Shown piece after piece: positions 17,985-26,995 of a stretch of DNA of 64,000 bases. Below the pieces are notes generated by a model. It searched no databases. It was not told the origin of the DNA and saw nothing but the letters and a program-made list of their open reading frames with translations. Position numbers and translations under genes: made by a program. Source of the stretch: Pseudomonas izuensis (lineage in GTDB: Bacteria > Pseudomonadota > Gammaproteobacteria > Pseudomonadales > Pseudomonadaceae); assembly GCF_009861505.1 (NCBI RefSeq), contig NZ_WTFT01000012.1, forward strand, positions 62,001-126,000. Direction: 5' to 3'. Numbering within the stretch: the first letter of the stretch is position 1; each line of letters starts with the position of its first letter.

Positions 17985-18746
17985 TCACTTCAAACGACCC
18001 GATAGGAATTGCTGTAACCGTTCACTCTTTGGCTGGTCGAGGATGGTTGCGTCACCCTGCTCCTCGACCCGGCCCTGATGCAAGAACAACACCTGGCTGG
18101 AAACCTGCCGGGCAAAGCCCATTTCATGGGTCACCATCAACATGGTCCGGCCCTCTTCGGCCAGTGCCTGGATCACCTTCAGCACTTCGCCCACCAGTTC
18201 CGGGTCGAGCGCCGAGGTCGGCTCGTCGAACAACAGGATTTCCGGTTCCACCGCCAGTGCCCGGGCAATCGCCACGCGTTGCTGTTGACCGCCGGACAGG
18301 AACGCCGGGTATTGATCGGCGACCCGTTGCGGCAAACCGACCTTGTCCAGATACGCCCGCGCACTCTCTTCAGCAGCCTTGCGACTCATCCCCAGCACCC
18401 GGCACGGCGCCAATACGATGTTTTCCAGCACGGTCAGGTGGCTCCACAGATTGAAATGCTGGAACACCATTGCCAATCGCGTGCGCAAACGCTGCAACTG
18501 CCTGGGGTTGGCCACTCGCATGCCACCGACACCCTGACGCGTAAGCACCCGCTCGCCATCCAGTGCAATGGCACCTTCATCAGCACGCTCCAGAAAATTG
18601 ATGCAGCGCAGCATGGTGCTTTTACCCGAACCGCTGGCGCCGATCATGCTCACCACGTCCCCAGCGCGTGCGTTCAACGAGACGCCTTTGAGCACTTCAT
18701 TGTCACCAAAACGTTTATACAGATTTTCAACCGTGAGTTTGTACAT
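17985..18746 (-). CDS. Basic/polar amino-acid ABC transporter ATP-binding protein (HisP/AotP-like)
   Basis: This 253-residue ATPase has Walker A GASGSGKS at residues 36-43, LSGGQQQR, and a Walker B with [11 protein letters not shown]. The insertion with VLTRQGVGGMRVANPRQLQR is typical of the HisP/OccP/AotP group that serves arginine, ornithine, histidine or opines. It is the last transport gene of the SBP-permease-permease-ATPase series read from 21079 leftward. Confidence 0.92.
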   Translation of the reverse strand: MYKLTVENLYKRFGDNEVLKGVSLNARAGDVVSMIGASGSGKSTMLRCINFLERADEGAIALDGERVLTRQGVGGMRVANPRQLQRLRTRLAMVFQHFNLWSHLTVLENIVLAPCRVLGMSRKAAEESARAYLDKVGLPQRVADQYPAFLSGGQQQRVAIARALAVEPEILLFDEPTSALDPELVGEVLKVIQALAEEGRTMLMVTHEMGFARQVSSQVLFLHQGRVEEQGDATILDQPKSERLQQFLSGRLK

Positions 18747-18803
18747 GCGAGTGCTCCTGGAGCGGCTGCCTGTTGGGCGCCGCTCGGGATTGAAAAATGA
18801 AAG

Positions 18804-19514
18804 TCAGTGGGTCGGGCCGAGAAAGCTGAGCCAGCGCTTCTCCGCCAGGCGGAACGCCGCGACCAGCCCGAACGACAGCGCGAGGTACAGCAAACCGGCA
18901 ATGCCGAAGGCCTGGAACGTCATGAAGGTCGCGGCGTTGGCATCCCGGGCGACTTTCAGGATGTCCGGAATCGTTGCGGTAAACGCCACCGACGTTGCGT
19001 GCAGCATCAGGATCACTTCGTTGCTGTAATACGGCAGCGCACGGCGCAATGCCGAGGGCAGGATCAGTTGCAGATACAGGCGCCAGCCGCTCAAGCCGTA
19101 GGCATGGGCCGCTTCGATTTCACCGTAAGGAATGCTGCGGATTGCCCCGGCGAAAATTTCCACGGTGTAAGCGCAGGTGTTGAGGGTGAATGCCAGCAAG
19201 GTGCAATTCATCGCATCGCGAAAGAACGCTTCGAGCAAGGGTTGCGAGCGCACTACCGCGATGCCGTAGATCCCGCTGTAGCAAATCAGCAGCTGGATAT
19301 ACAACGGTGTGCCACGAAACACATAGGTGAACAACTGAACCGGCCAGCGCAACAGACCCCATCGCGAAACCCGCAGGATCGCCAGGGGCAATGACAGGAC
19401 AAACCCCATCGCGATGCTCGCCACCAGCAACCACAACGTCATGGCCAGCCCGGTGAGGGTTTCGCCGTCGCTGAACAGAAAGGGTTTCCAGTATTCGGCA
19501 ATCAACTCGATCAT
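18804..19514 (-). CDS. Amino-acid ABC transporter permease (HisM/AotM-like)
   Basis: This 236-residue permease has about five hydrophobic segments. The FRGTPLYIQLLICYSGIYG region is typical of the M-type subunit, and the EAA-type loop reads EIEAAHAYGLSGWRLYLQL. It overlaps the partner permease by 4 bases, so the two probably form a heterodimeric channel. Confidence 0.92.
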   Translation of the reverse strand: MIELIAEYWKPFLFSDGETLTGLAMTLWLLVASIAMGFVLSLPLAILRVSRWGLLRWPVQLFTYVFRGTPLYIQLLICYSGIYGIAVVRSQPLLEAFFRDAMNCTLLAFTLNTCAYTVEIFAGAIRSIPYGEIEAAHAYGLSGWRLYLQLILPSALRRALPYYSNEVILMLHATSVAFTATIPDILKVARDANAATFMTFQAFGIAGLLYLALSFGLVAAFRLAEKRWLSFLGPTH

Positions 19515-20245
19515 CGCGCCATCCCCCGCACGCCCTGGTTGTAGCGACGCTCCAGCACCCGCAACACAGAGTTCGACGCACTGGTGATCAGCAGGTAGAG
19601 GGCCGCGGCCAGCAACAGGAAGTCGAGCATGTTGAACGTGCTTTTACCGGCCTCCTGCGCCACCTTGACCAGGTCCGACAGACCGATGATCGACACCAGC
19701 GCCGTGGCCTTGAGCAGCACCAGCCAGTTGTTGCCCAGGCTCGGCAAGGCGAAACGCATCATTTGCGGGAACACCACGAAGCGAAAACGCTGCCAGCGGT
19801 TCAAGCCAAAACACGCCGCGGCTTCCTGTTGTCCGCGCGGCACACTCAGGATCGCCCCGCGAAAGGTCTCGGTGAAATAGGCGCCATAGATAAAACCAAG
19901 GGTGACAATGCCGGCCACAAACGGGTCGATCTCCATGTAGGGCCAACCCATGGCCTCGGTCAGGGCGCTGAGCCAGCCTTGCAGGCTGTAGAAAATCAGC
20001 AGCATCAACACCAGGTCCGGTACGCCGCGGATCAGCGTCGTGTAGAAGGTCGCCGGCAGGTTGAGCAGTTTGAGGGGCGACAACTTGGCCGCCGCACCGA
20101 GCAACCCCAGCGCCATGCTCACCAATAGCGCGAGTGCCGAGAGTTTGAGAGTGACCCAGGTGCCATGCAGCAACAATGGGCCATAGCCTTGCAGGGCCGA
20201 AAGATCGACCCCCAGAACATTCAGGAAGGAATTCACGCCAGTCAC
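19511..20245 (-). CDS. Amino-acid ABC transporter permease (HisQ/AotQ-like)
   Basis: This 244-residue Q-type permease shows LIRGVPDLVLMLLIFYSLQ near residue 70 and the EAA loop QEAAACFGLNRWQRFRFVVF. It starts 54 bases after the binding-protein gene and ends within the start of the M-type permease. With that partner it would form the membrane channel of a basic amino-acid or opine importer. Confidence 0.92.
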   Translation of the reverse strand: MTGVNSFLNVLGVDLSALQGYGPLLLHGTWVTLKLSALALLVSMALGLLGAAAKLSPLKLLNLPATFYTTLIRGVPDLVLMLLIFYSLQGWLSALTEAMGWPYMEIDPFVAGIVTLGFIYGAYFTETFRGAILSVPRGQQEAAACFGLNRWQRFRFVVFPQMMRFALPSLGNNWLVLLKATALVSIIGLSDLVKVAQEAGKSTFNMLDFLLLAAALYLLITSASNSVLRVLERRYNQGVRGMAR

Positions 20246-20299
20246 CAGTCTTGATGCCCCCGACGGCCGCTGCGAAACAGCGATCGTCGGGGGTGAGGA

Positions 20300-21079
20300 T
20301 CAGTTGTTGTAGAGGTCCAGATCGCCGAAATGCTTCTGCTGGATCTGTGCGTAGATGCCCTTGTCATGCAGGGCCTTGATGGCGGCATTGAGCATGCCTT
20401 TGAGTTCTTCGTTGTCCTTGCGCACGCCAATGGCGATTTCCGACGGCACCAGCGGGTCACTGATGCCTTCGCTGTTCTGGAAACCGGCCCCTTGTGGCGA
20501 GGTCAGGAAGCTCATCTGCGCTTGCAGCTTGTCCTGGATCGACGCATCGAGACGGCCATACACCAGGTCGGCGTAGACCTGATCCTGATTCTGATAGGCG
20601 CGCAGCTTCACCCCGCCCGGACCCAGTTTGGCCTTGGCATAGGTTTCCTGAATCGTGCCCTGCATGTAGCCGATGGTCTTGCCGCGCAGCGACTCGGCGG
20701 TGGGCAACAGGCCGGAGTCCTTGCGGGTGACGATGGCGGTCGGCCCGGCGTACAGGCGATCGGTGAAATCGATCTGTTTTTTGCGCGCATCGGTCACGGT
20801 CATCGAGGACTCGATGGCGTCGAACTTGCCGGCCTTGAGCCCCGGAATCAATCCGTCGAAATCGTTGCTGACCCACACACAGGTGAGTTTCAGCTCGGCA
20901 CATATCGCATTGCCCAGATCCACGCCGAAACCCTGCACGCCGCCATCGGCCGTGGTGGATTCAAAGGGTGGATAGCTTGGATTGACGCCAAATCGCAGTT
21001 CCTTCCATTCCTTGGCGCTCGCGCCGGTGGTGCAGCACAGCAACGCGAGTGCCGGCAAAGTCAGCCATTTGATGTTCAT
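20300..21079 (-). CDS. Periplasmic basic/polar amino-acid-binding protein (HisJ/ArgT/AotJ-like)
   Basis: This 259-residue family 3 solute-binding protein has a signal peptide of about 22 residues ending at ASAKEW. The mature part begins LRFGVNPSYPPFESTTADG, then GFGVDLGNAICAELKLTCVW with the cysteine found in the HisJ/ArgT group. The start at 21079 fits the signal sequence; 19 codons upstream are open but charged. It is the first gene of the leftward operon, so the promoter is in 21080-21509. I infer citrulline, ornithine or arginine as ligand from the downstream CtlX and AstA-like genes. Confidence 0.92.
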   Translation of the reverse strand: MNIKWLTLPALALLCCTTGASAKEWKELRFGVNPSYPPFESTTADGGVQGFGVDLGNAICAELKLTCVWVSNDFDGLIPGLKAGKFDAIESSMTVTDARKKQIDFTDRLYAGPTAIVTRKDSGLLPTAESLRGKTIGYMQGTIQETYAKAKLGPGGVKLRAYQNQDQVYADLVYGRLDASIQDKLQAQMSFLTSPQGAGFQNSEGISDPLVPSEIAIGVRKDNEELKGMLNAAIKALHDKGIYAQIQQKHFGDLDLYNN

Positions 21080-21509
21080 CTTCTTGAGTCCCGGATCATT
21101 TGGATTTATCGCGATCCGGCGACTGCGCCGAACCACACTTTTTTACAGGGGCAGAGAGTCGATGCGGTTCTCACCGCAGCCGTATTTATTGTTGTTTTCG
21201 ACCGGTTCAGGCCAGTCGCCGGAGTGCAGTCCACTTCAGGCATGTCGTCACGTGAAGCGGACCACCAGAATGCCAACTGCCGGCACGGCGCAGGTGTCGT
21301 AACACCCGGTCCAGACAGCTCAACTGTGCTGAACGAAGGGCGTTCACAGCCGAATCTGTCGCCGCAAGGTCCATTCGGTCTTCTCATGCAAAAATGCACA
21401 GCTAACCTGCAGTTATTCAGGTTGTACACGGCAAATTTGCACTGATACGATCCAGCATCGCTCGCGCGCGAGCTTCTTTATAAAGAACAATAAAAGCAGG
21501 GAGTTACTG
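21080..21509. other. Divergent intergenic region without recognisable gene
   Basis: This 430-base stretch lies between the leftward binding-protein gene and the rightward HIBYL-CoA hydrolase gene and must contain both promoters. Short ORFs occur, but none has a ribosome site or family resemblance. A GCAGGGAG Shine-Dalgarno site precedes the rightward gene. No terminator, REP or strong palindrome was seen. Confidence 0.5.
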
Positions 21510-22616
21510 ATGACTGCTCAGGTTTCTTCTCCGGGGACCACGTCCATGGATGCCACGCAAAACGAAGTGCTGGCCGAAGTTCGCAACCACGTCGGTCATT
21601 TGACCCTCAACCGCCCCGCCGGCCTCAACGCCCTGACCCTGGACATGGTCCGCAGCCTGCACCGCCAGCTCGACGCCTGGGCCCAGGACCCGCAGGTGCA
21701 TGCGGTGGTCCTGCGCGGTGCTGGCGAAAAAGCCTTCTGCGCCGGAGGCGACATTCGTTCGCTGCATGACAGCTTCAAAAGCGGCGGCACGCTGCACGAA
21801 GATTTCTTCGTCGAGGAATACGCCCTCGACCTCGCCATTCACCACTACCGCAAACCGGTCCTGGCTTTGATGGACGGCTTTGTCCTCGGCGGCGGCATGG
21901 GTCTGGTGCAGGGCGCCGATCTGCGGGTGGTCACCGAAAAGAGCCGCCTGGCGATGCCGGAAGTGGGTATCGGTTACTTCCCGGACGTCGGTGGCAGTTA
22001 CTTCCTGCCGCGCATTCCCGGCGAACTGGGGATATACCTGGGTGTCAGCGGCGTGCAGATCCGCGCGGCCGATGCGCTGTATTGCGGCCTGGCCGACTGG
22101 TATCTGGACAGCAGCAAGCAGGCCACGCTGGACGAAAAACTCGATCAGCTGCAATGGCACGACACACCGCTCAAAGACCTGCAAGGCCTGCTGGCGACAC
22201 TTGCGGTGCAACAGCTACCTGACGCCCCGTTGCAAGCGCTGCGCCCGGCCATCGACCACTTCTTCGCCTTGCCCGATGTGCCGAGTATTGTTGAGCAATT
22301 GCGGGAAGTGACGGTCGCCGACAGCCATGAGTGGGCCACCACCACTGCCGACCTGCTGCAAACCCGTTCGCCGCTGGCCATGGGCGTGACGCTGGAGATG
22401 CTGCGGCGCGGTCGGCACTTGAGCCTTGAACAATGCTTCGCCCTTGAACTGCATCTGGACCGCCAGTGGTTCGAGCGCGGCGACCTGATCGAAGGCGTGC
22501 GCGCCTTGCTGATCGACAAAGACAAGAGCCCGCGCTGGAACCCGCCCACCCTCCAGGCGCTGGACGCCGAACACGTGGCGAGTTTCTTCAACGGGTTTGA
22601 CCAGACCGGGAGCTGA
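21510..22616 (+). CDS. 3-hydroxyisobutyryl-CoA hydrolase (enoyl-CoA hydratase/isomerase family)
   Basis: This 368-residue crotonase-fold protein has the long C-terminal extension of HIBYL-CoA hydrolases. The oxyanion-hole and active-site segments are AFCAGGDIRSLHD and LGGGMGLVQGADLRVV, followed by MPEVGIGYFPDVGGSYFL, which matches the hydrolase rather than short hydratases. It releases 3-hydroxyisobutyrate in valine breakdown. The next gene, an acyl-CoA dehydrogenase, starts 3 bases after its stop, and a hydroxyisobutyrate dehydrogenase lies nearby. A second ATG 36 bases in is possible. Confidence 0.88.
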   Translation: MTAQVSSPGTTSMDATQNEVLAEVRNHVGHLTLNRPAGLNALTLDMVRSLHRQLDAWAQDPQVHAVVLRGAGEKAFCAGGDIRSLHDSFKSGGTLHEDFFVEEYALDLAIHHYRKPVLALMDGFVLGGGMGLVQGADLRVVTEKSRLAMPEVGIGYFPDVGGSYFLPRIPGELGIYLGVSGVQIRAADALYCGLADWYLDSSKQATLDEKLDQLQWHDTPLKDLQGLLATLAVQQLPDAPLQALRPAIDHFFALPDVPSIVEQLREVTVADSHEWATTTADLLQTRSPLAMGVTLEMLRRGRHLSLEQCFALELHLDRQWFERGDLIEGVRALLIDKDKSPRWNPPTLQALDAEHVASFFNGFDQTGS

Positions 22617-22619
22617 GCC

Positions 22620-23771
22620 ATGCACGATATCGAATTGAGCGAAGAGCAAGTCATGATCCGCGACATGGCCCGGGACTTTGCCCGTGGCGAAATCGCCCCC
22701 CATGCCCAGGCCTGGGAAAAGGCCGGCTGGATCGACGATGCGCTGGTGGCAAAAATGGGTGAACTCGGCCTGCTGGGCATGGTGGTGCCCGAGGAATGGG
22801 GCGGCACCTATGTCGACTACGTCGCCTATGCCCTGGCGGTGGAGGAAATCTCCGCCGGCGACGGCGCTACCGGCGCATTGATGAGCATCCACAACTCCGT
22901 AGGCTGCGGGCCGGTGCTCAACTACGGCACCGAAGAGCAGAAGCAGGCCTGGCTGGCGGATCTGGCCAGCGGCCAGGCCATCGGTTGCTTCTGTCTGACC
23001 GAACCCCAGGCCGGTTCCGAAGCGCACAACCTGCGTACCCGCGCCGAACTGCGCGACGGCCAGTGGGTGATCAACGGCGCCAAGCAGTTTGTCAGCAACG
23101 GCAAACGGGCAAAACTGGCGATCGTGTTTGCCGTCACCGACCCGGACCTCGGCAAGCGCGGCATCTCGGCGTTCCTGGTGCCCACCAGTACCCCCGGCTT
23201 CACTGTGGACCGCAGCGAACACAAGATGGGTATCCGCGCTTCCGACACCTGCGCGGTGACGCTGAACAATTGCACCGTTCCCGAGGCCAACCTGCTGGGT
23301 GAACGCGGCAAAGGCCTGGCCATCGCCCTGTCCAACCTCGAAGGCGGCCGCATCGGCATCGCCGCCCAGGCGCTGGGCATTGCCCGTGCCGCGTTCGAAG
23401 CCGCGCTGGCCTACGCCCGCGATCGCGTGCAGTTCGGCAAGCCGATCATCGAGCACCAGAGCATCGCCAACCTGCTGGCGGACATGCACATGCAACTCAA
23501 CGCCGCACGACTCATGATCCTGCATGCCGCGCGCCTGCGCAGTGCCGGCCAACCTTGTCTGTCGGAGGCTTCGCAGGCCAAGCTGTTCGCGTCGGAAATG
23601 GCCGAGAAGGTCTGCTCGTCAGCGATACAGATTCATGGCGGCTATGGCTATCTGGAAGATTACCCGGTGGAGCGTTATTACCGGGATGCGCGGATCACGC
23701 AGATCTATGAAGGGTCCAGCGAGATTCAGCGGATGGTGATTGCCCGCGAATTGAAAAATTATCTGGTGTGA
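22620..23771 (+). CDS. Acyl-CoA dehydrogenase (isobutyryl-CoA dehydrogenase-like)
   Basis: This 383-residue FAD enzyme contains [20 protein letters not shown], the FAD-binding [11 protein letters not shown] region, and [35 protein letters not shown], in which the family's catalytic glutamate lies near EGSSE. Its length is typical. Coupling to the 3-hydroxyisobutyryl-CoA hydrolase points to isobutyryl-CoA oxidation in valine catabolism, though acyl-chain preference cannot be fixed from the sequence. Confidence 0.9.
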   Translation: MHDIELSEEQVMIRDMARDFARGEIAPHAQAWEKAGWIDDALVAKMGELGLLGMVVPEEWGGTYVDYVAYALAVEEISAGDGATGALMSIHNSVGCGPVLNYGTEEQKQAWLADLASGQAIGCFCLTEPQAGSEAHNLRTRAELRDGQWVINGAKQFVSNGKRAKLAIVFAVTDPDLGKRGISAFLVPTSTPGFTVDRSEHKMGIRASDTCAVTLNNCTVPEANLLGERGKGLAIALSNLEGGRIGIAAQALGIARAAFEAALAYARDRVQFGKPIIEHQSIANLLADMHMQLNAARLMILHAARLRSAGQPCLSEASQAKLFASEMAEKVCSSAIQIHGGYGYLEDYPVERYYRDARITQIYEGSSEIQRMVIARELKNYLV

Positions 23772-23782
23772 AGCTTTAAAAG

Positions 23783-23868
23783 CATCGCGAGCAAGCTTTG
23801 CTCCCACAGGTCATGCGCCGATCATGCGGACACTGATGACCTGTGGGAGCAAGGCTTGCCCGCGATGA
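23783..23868. repeat. REP/BIME repeat with two different arm subtypes
   Basis: The left arm is CATCGCGAGCAAGCTTTGCT and the right arm is AGCAAGGCTTGCCCGCGATG, so the two arms belong to different subtypes (GCGAGCAAGCTTTGC and GCAAGGCTTGCCCGC). It lies between convergent genes. Confidence 0.8.
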
Positions 23869-23891
23869 CGTCAGTACAGGCACTGTTTAAT

Positions 23892-24767
23892 TTAATTTTG
23901 TCCGGAACGCTTGATCGCCCTCACCCCCAGCGCCGCCAGATCGCTTTCTCCCTCGCCCAGCGCCACCGCATCCAGCAGGTTATCGCGCAACACGCTGGCA
24001 AACGGCAGCGGCACGTGATTCGGCTCCCCGGCTTTCAACGCCAGCCCCACATCCTTCAGGCCCAGACGTAACGTGAACCCTGCCCCCTCGGTTTCACGCC
24101 GGGCGATCTTCGGTCCATAGACCTTGTAGGCCGGTGCCGCGAACAACGTGCTGGTAATGAAATCGACAAAATCGGTATTGGCCACGCCATAACTTTGCGT
24201 CAACGCCATCGCTTCGCCGGTGGCTTCGATGGCACTGATCAGCATCATGTTGGTGGCGATTTTGAGAATGCCGGCATTGAGCGGGTCTTCGCCCATCGGC
24301 CAGGTTTTCTGCCCGAGTACGTCCAGCAACGGCTGAACCTTGGCAATGGCCGCTTGAGGGCCGGCGACCACGATATTGAGCATGCCGGATTCGGCCAGAT
24401 CATTGCGCCCGAACACTGGCGCGGCAATCAACTGGACCCCGGCGCTGGCGTGTGCTTCGACCATTTCCCGAATGAATGCCACCGACAGTGTGGCCATGCT
24501 CAAGTGAATCAGGCCCGGCTTGCTTGAAGCCAGGGCACCGCTGTCGATCAGGATGCTGCGGGTCACGGCGTCATCGGCGAGCATGCTGATCACGACTTCG
24601 GCATCGAATGCCTCGCCCGGGTGTTTGACAGCGACGGCACCCTGTTTCACCAGCGTCTCGACCGCGCCTTGACTGCGGTTCCATACCAACACCTGATGAC
24701 CGGCCTTGAGCAGATTGGCTGCCATGCCCTTACCCATGGAGCCCAGCCCGATGAATCCGATGCGCAT
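23892..24767 (-). CDS. 3-hydroxyisobutyrate dehydrogenase family oxidoreductase (MmsB-like)
   Basis: This is a 291-residue beta-hydroxyacid dehydrogenase. The N-terminal Rossmann motif is GFIGLGSMGKGMAANLLKAG (residues 4-23). The substrate-binding region corresponds to the family DAPVFGR-type stretch (AAPVFGRNDLA), and the catalytic lysine is in the NAGILKIATNMMLI helix. It would oxidise 3-hydroxyisobutyrate to methylmalonate semialdehyde in valine catabolism, in line with its neighbours. The family also includes tartronate semialdehyde and beta-hydroxybutyrate dehydrogenases, so the exact substrate is inferred. Confidence 0.85.
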   Translation of the reverse strand: MRIGFIGLGSMGKGMAANLLKAGHQVLVWNRSQGAVETLVKQGAVAVKHPGEAFDAEVVISMLADDAVTRSILIDSGALASSKPGLIHLSMATLSVAFIREMVEAHASAGVQLIAAPVFGRNDLAESGMLNIVVAGPQAAIAKVQPLLDVLGQKTWPMGEDPLNAGILKIATNMMLISAIEATGEAMALTQSYGVANTDFVDFITSTLFAAPAYKVYGPKIARRETEGAGFTLRLGLKDVGLALKAGEPNHVPLPFASVLRDNLLDAVALGEGESDLAALGVRAIKRSGQN

Positions 24768-24833
24768 GTCGACCTCCGGTGATTTGGTTCACGAAAGTCG
24801 TCAAGAATAGCTGAATATGGAGGCCCTAAAAGC

Positions 24834-24926
24834 TTCGCTGGCAAGCCAGCTCCCACAGCGATCTCCTGCGTAAACAAATTTTGTATACGCAGGAAAAACC
24901 TGTAGGAGCTGGCTTGCCAGCGAAGA
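24834..24926. repeat. REP/BIME repeat pair enclosing a further inverted repeat
   Basis: TTCGCTGGCAAGCCAGCTCC on the left and GGAGCTGGCTTGCCAGCGAA on the right enclose a separate 9-bp dyad, TCCTGCGTA (24864-24872) and TACGCAGGA (24886-24894). The nested dyad is not part of the other copies. Confidence 0.82.
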
Positions 24927-24945
24927 CGCCCGCAATAACGCTACA

Positions 24946-25719
24946 TCACTTACCTTGGAACTCTGCCTCACGCTTGGCAATGAACGCCGCCATCCCTTCC
25001 TTCTGATCCTGGGTCGCAAACGCCGCATGGAACACCCGGCGCTCGAAGCGCACGCCTTCGGACAGGCTCACTTCAAAGGCACGGTTGACGCTTTCCTTGA
25101 CCATCATCGCAATCGGCAAGGACTTCTTGGCGATCAACGCCGCGACTTTCAGCGCTTCATCCAGCAGCTCATCACTCGGCACGATGCGCGCGACGATCCC
25201 GCAACGCTCCGCTTCCACCGCATCGATCAGACGCCCGCTCAGGCACATTTCCATGGCCTTGGCCTTGCCCACGGCGCGGGTCAGGCGCTGGGTGCCGCCC
25301 ATGCCCGGCAGCACGCCGAGGTTGATTTCCGGCTGGCCGAATTTGGCGTTGTCGCCGGCCAGAATGAAATCGCACATCAGTGCCAGTTCACAGCCGCCAC
25401 CCAGGGCAAAACCGTTGACCGCGGCAATGATCGGCTTGCGGCGGTTGGCCACGCGATCGCTGTCGCTGAACAGGTCGTCGAGGTAGATCTGCGGATAGGT
25501 CAGTTCGGCCATTTCCTTGATGTCGGCGCCGGCGGCGAAGGCTTTTTTCGAGCCGGTCAGCACGATGCAGCCGATGTTCGAGTCCTTCTCCAGGCCATCG
25601 AGGGCGTGGTTCAGTTCGCTGACGATCTGCGCATTCAATGCGTTGAGTGCCTGCGGACGGTTGAGGGTGATCAGGCCTACGCGGCCGTGGGTTTCCAACA
25701 GAATCGTTTCGTAGCTCAC
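24946..25719 (-). CDS. Enoyl-CoA hydratase (crotonase)
   Basis: This 257-residue short-chain crotonase has [13 protein letters not shown] and [18 protein letters not shown], with both catalytic glutamates in [17 protein letters not shown] place the start at the GTG at 25719, which follows AGGAG at good spacing; the frame remains open 25 codons further up without a ribosome site. It lies 14 bases downstream of an acyl-CoA dehydrogenase gene and would hydrate tiglyl- or methacrylyl-CoA in isoleucine/valine breakdown. Confidence 0.9.
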   Translation of the reverse strand: MSYETILLETHGRVGLITLNRPQALNALNAQIVSELNHALDGLEKDSNIGCIVLTGSKKAFAAGADIKEMAELTYPQIYLDDLFSDSDRVANRRKPIIAAVNGFALGGGCELALMCDFILAGDNAKFGQPEINLGVLPGMGGTQRLTRAVGKAKAMEMCLSGRLIDAVEAERCGIVARIVPSDELLDEALKVAALIAKKSLPIAMMVKESVNRAFEVSLSEGVRFERRVFHAAFATQDQKEGMAAFIAKREAEFQGK

Positions 25720-25733
25720 ACATTCACTCCTAT

Positions 25734-26861
25734 TCAAAGATTGCGCGAAATGACCATGCGCTGAATATCGCTGGTGCCTTCGTAGATCTGACAAACCCGC
25801 ACGTCGCGGTAGATCCGCTCCAGCGGGAAGTCGTTCAGGTAACCGTAGCCGCCGAGGGTTTGCAATGCCGAGGAACAGACCTTCTCGGCCATTTCCGAGG
25901 CGAACAGCTTGGCCATCGATGCTTCGACCAAAGCCGGTTTGCCGCTGTCACGCAGGGCGGCGGCGTAATGCACCATCTGCCGGGCCACGGCGATCTGGGT
26001 GGCCATGTCCGCCAGACGGAATGCGACCGCCTGATGTTCGATGATCGGCTTGCCGAAGCTCTCACGTTCACGGGCGTAGTCGCGAGCTGCCTCGAACGCG
26101 GCACGGGCCATGCCCACCGATTGCGAGGCGATGCCGACGCGGCCGCCTTCGAGGTTGGCCAGGGCGATCCTGTAGCCTTCGCCCTCTTCGCCCAGGCGAT
26201 TGGCCACCGGGACTTTGACGTCTTCAAAGAGGATCTGGCAAGTGTCGGAGGCGTGCTGGCCGAGCTTGTCCTCGACCCGGGCGACTTTGTAGCCCGGTGA
26301 ATCGGTCGGCACGATCAGCGCCGTGATGCCACGCTTGCCGGCGCTCGGGTCTGTGACGGCGAACACAATCACCACCCCGGCGTTCTGCCCGGAGGTGATG
26401 AATTGTTTGCAGCCGTTGAGCACGTAGTGATCGCCTTCCAGGCGGGCGCGGGTTTTCAGGCCGCTGGCGTCGGAACCGGCCTGGGGTTCGGTCAAGGCGA
26501 AAGCGCCGAGCATCGCGCCGCTGGCCAGGGGCTTGAGGAAGCGTTCTTTCTGATCGTCGGTGCCGTAGTTGAGGATCGGCACGCAACCCACCGAGTTGTG
26601 CACGCTCATGATGGTCGAGCAGGCGCCGTCGCCGGCGGCGATTTCTTCCAGGGCCATGGCATAGGCCAGGTAACCGGTGTCGCAACCACCCCATTGCTCC
26701 GGCACCAACATGCCGAAGAAGCCCAGTTCGGCCATTTCGCCGATGGCTTCCTTGGGGAAGCGGTGTTCACGGTCCCATTCGGCGGCGAAGGGTTTCAGCC
26801 GTTCCTGGGCAAACTGCCGGGCGGCGTCGCTGATCTGAAGTTGTTCGTCATTGGGGATCAT
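25734..26861 (-). CDS. Acyl-CoA dehydrogenase (short/branched-chain, 2-methylbutyryl-CoA-like)
   Basis: This 375-residue FAD enzyme has the family blocks [32 protein letters not shown] and [35 protein letters not shown]. It is paralogous to the dehydrogenase at 22620 but distinct, which fits one enzyme for isobutyryl-CoA and one for 2-methylbutyryl-CoA. It precedes the crotonase on the same strand. Confidence 0.9.
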   Translation of the reverse strand: MIPNDEQLQISDAARQFAQERLKPFAAEWDREHRFPKEAIGEMAELGFFGMLVPEQWGGCDTGYLAYAMALEEIAAGDGACSTIMSVHNSVGCVPILNYGTDDQKERFLKPLASGAMLGAFALTEPQAGSDASGLKTRARLEGDHYVLNGCKQFITSGQNAGVVIVFAVTDPSAGKRGITALIVPTDSPGYKVARVEDKLGQHASDTCQILFEDVKVPVANRLGEEGEGYRIALANLEGGRVGIASQSVGMARAAFEAARDYARERESFGKPIIEHQAVAFRLADMATQIAVARQMVHYAAALRDSGKPALVEASMAKLFASEMAEKVCSSALQTLGGYGYLNDFPLERIYRDVRVCQIYEGTSDIQRMVISRNL

Positions 26862-26893
26862 GACCAGTCCTTAATTGGGTTAAAGCATTAACC

Positions 26894-26979
26894 CTGTAGG
26901 AGCGAGCCTGCTCGCGATGGTGTGTCAGTTGACACAGATGTAGCTGACACTCCATCGCGAGCAGGCTCGCTCCTACAAG
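26894..26979. repeat. REP/BIME palindromic repeat pair
   Basis: CTGTAGGAGCGAGCCTGCTC and GAGCAGGCTCGCTCCTACA form the arms, with a short inner dyad (CAGTTGACA...TAGCTGACA region). It lies between the acyl-CoA dehydrogenase and thiolase genes, both on the minus strand. Confidence 0.85.
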
Positions 26980-26995
26980 GGTTATGGCATCGGCT

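Noticed and set aside
21106..21429. 107-codon minus-strand ORF in the gap before the HIBYL-CoA hydrolase
   Set aside because: It overlaps the likely promoter and 5' region of the binding-protein gene, has no ribosome site and shows no recognisable domain.
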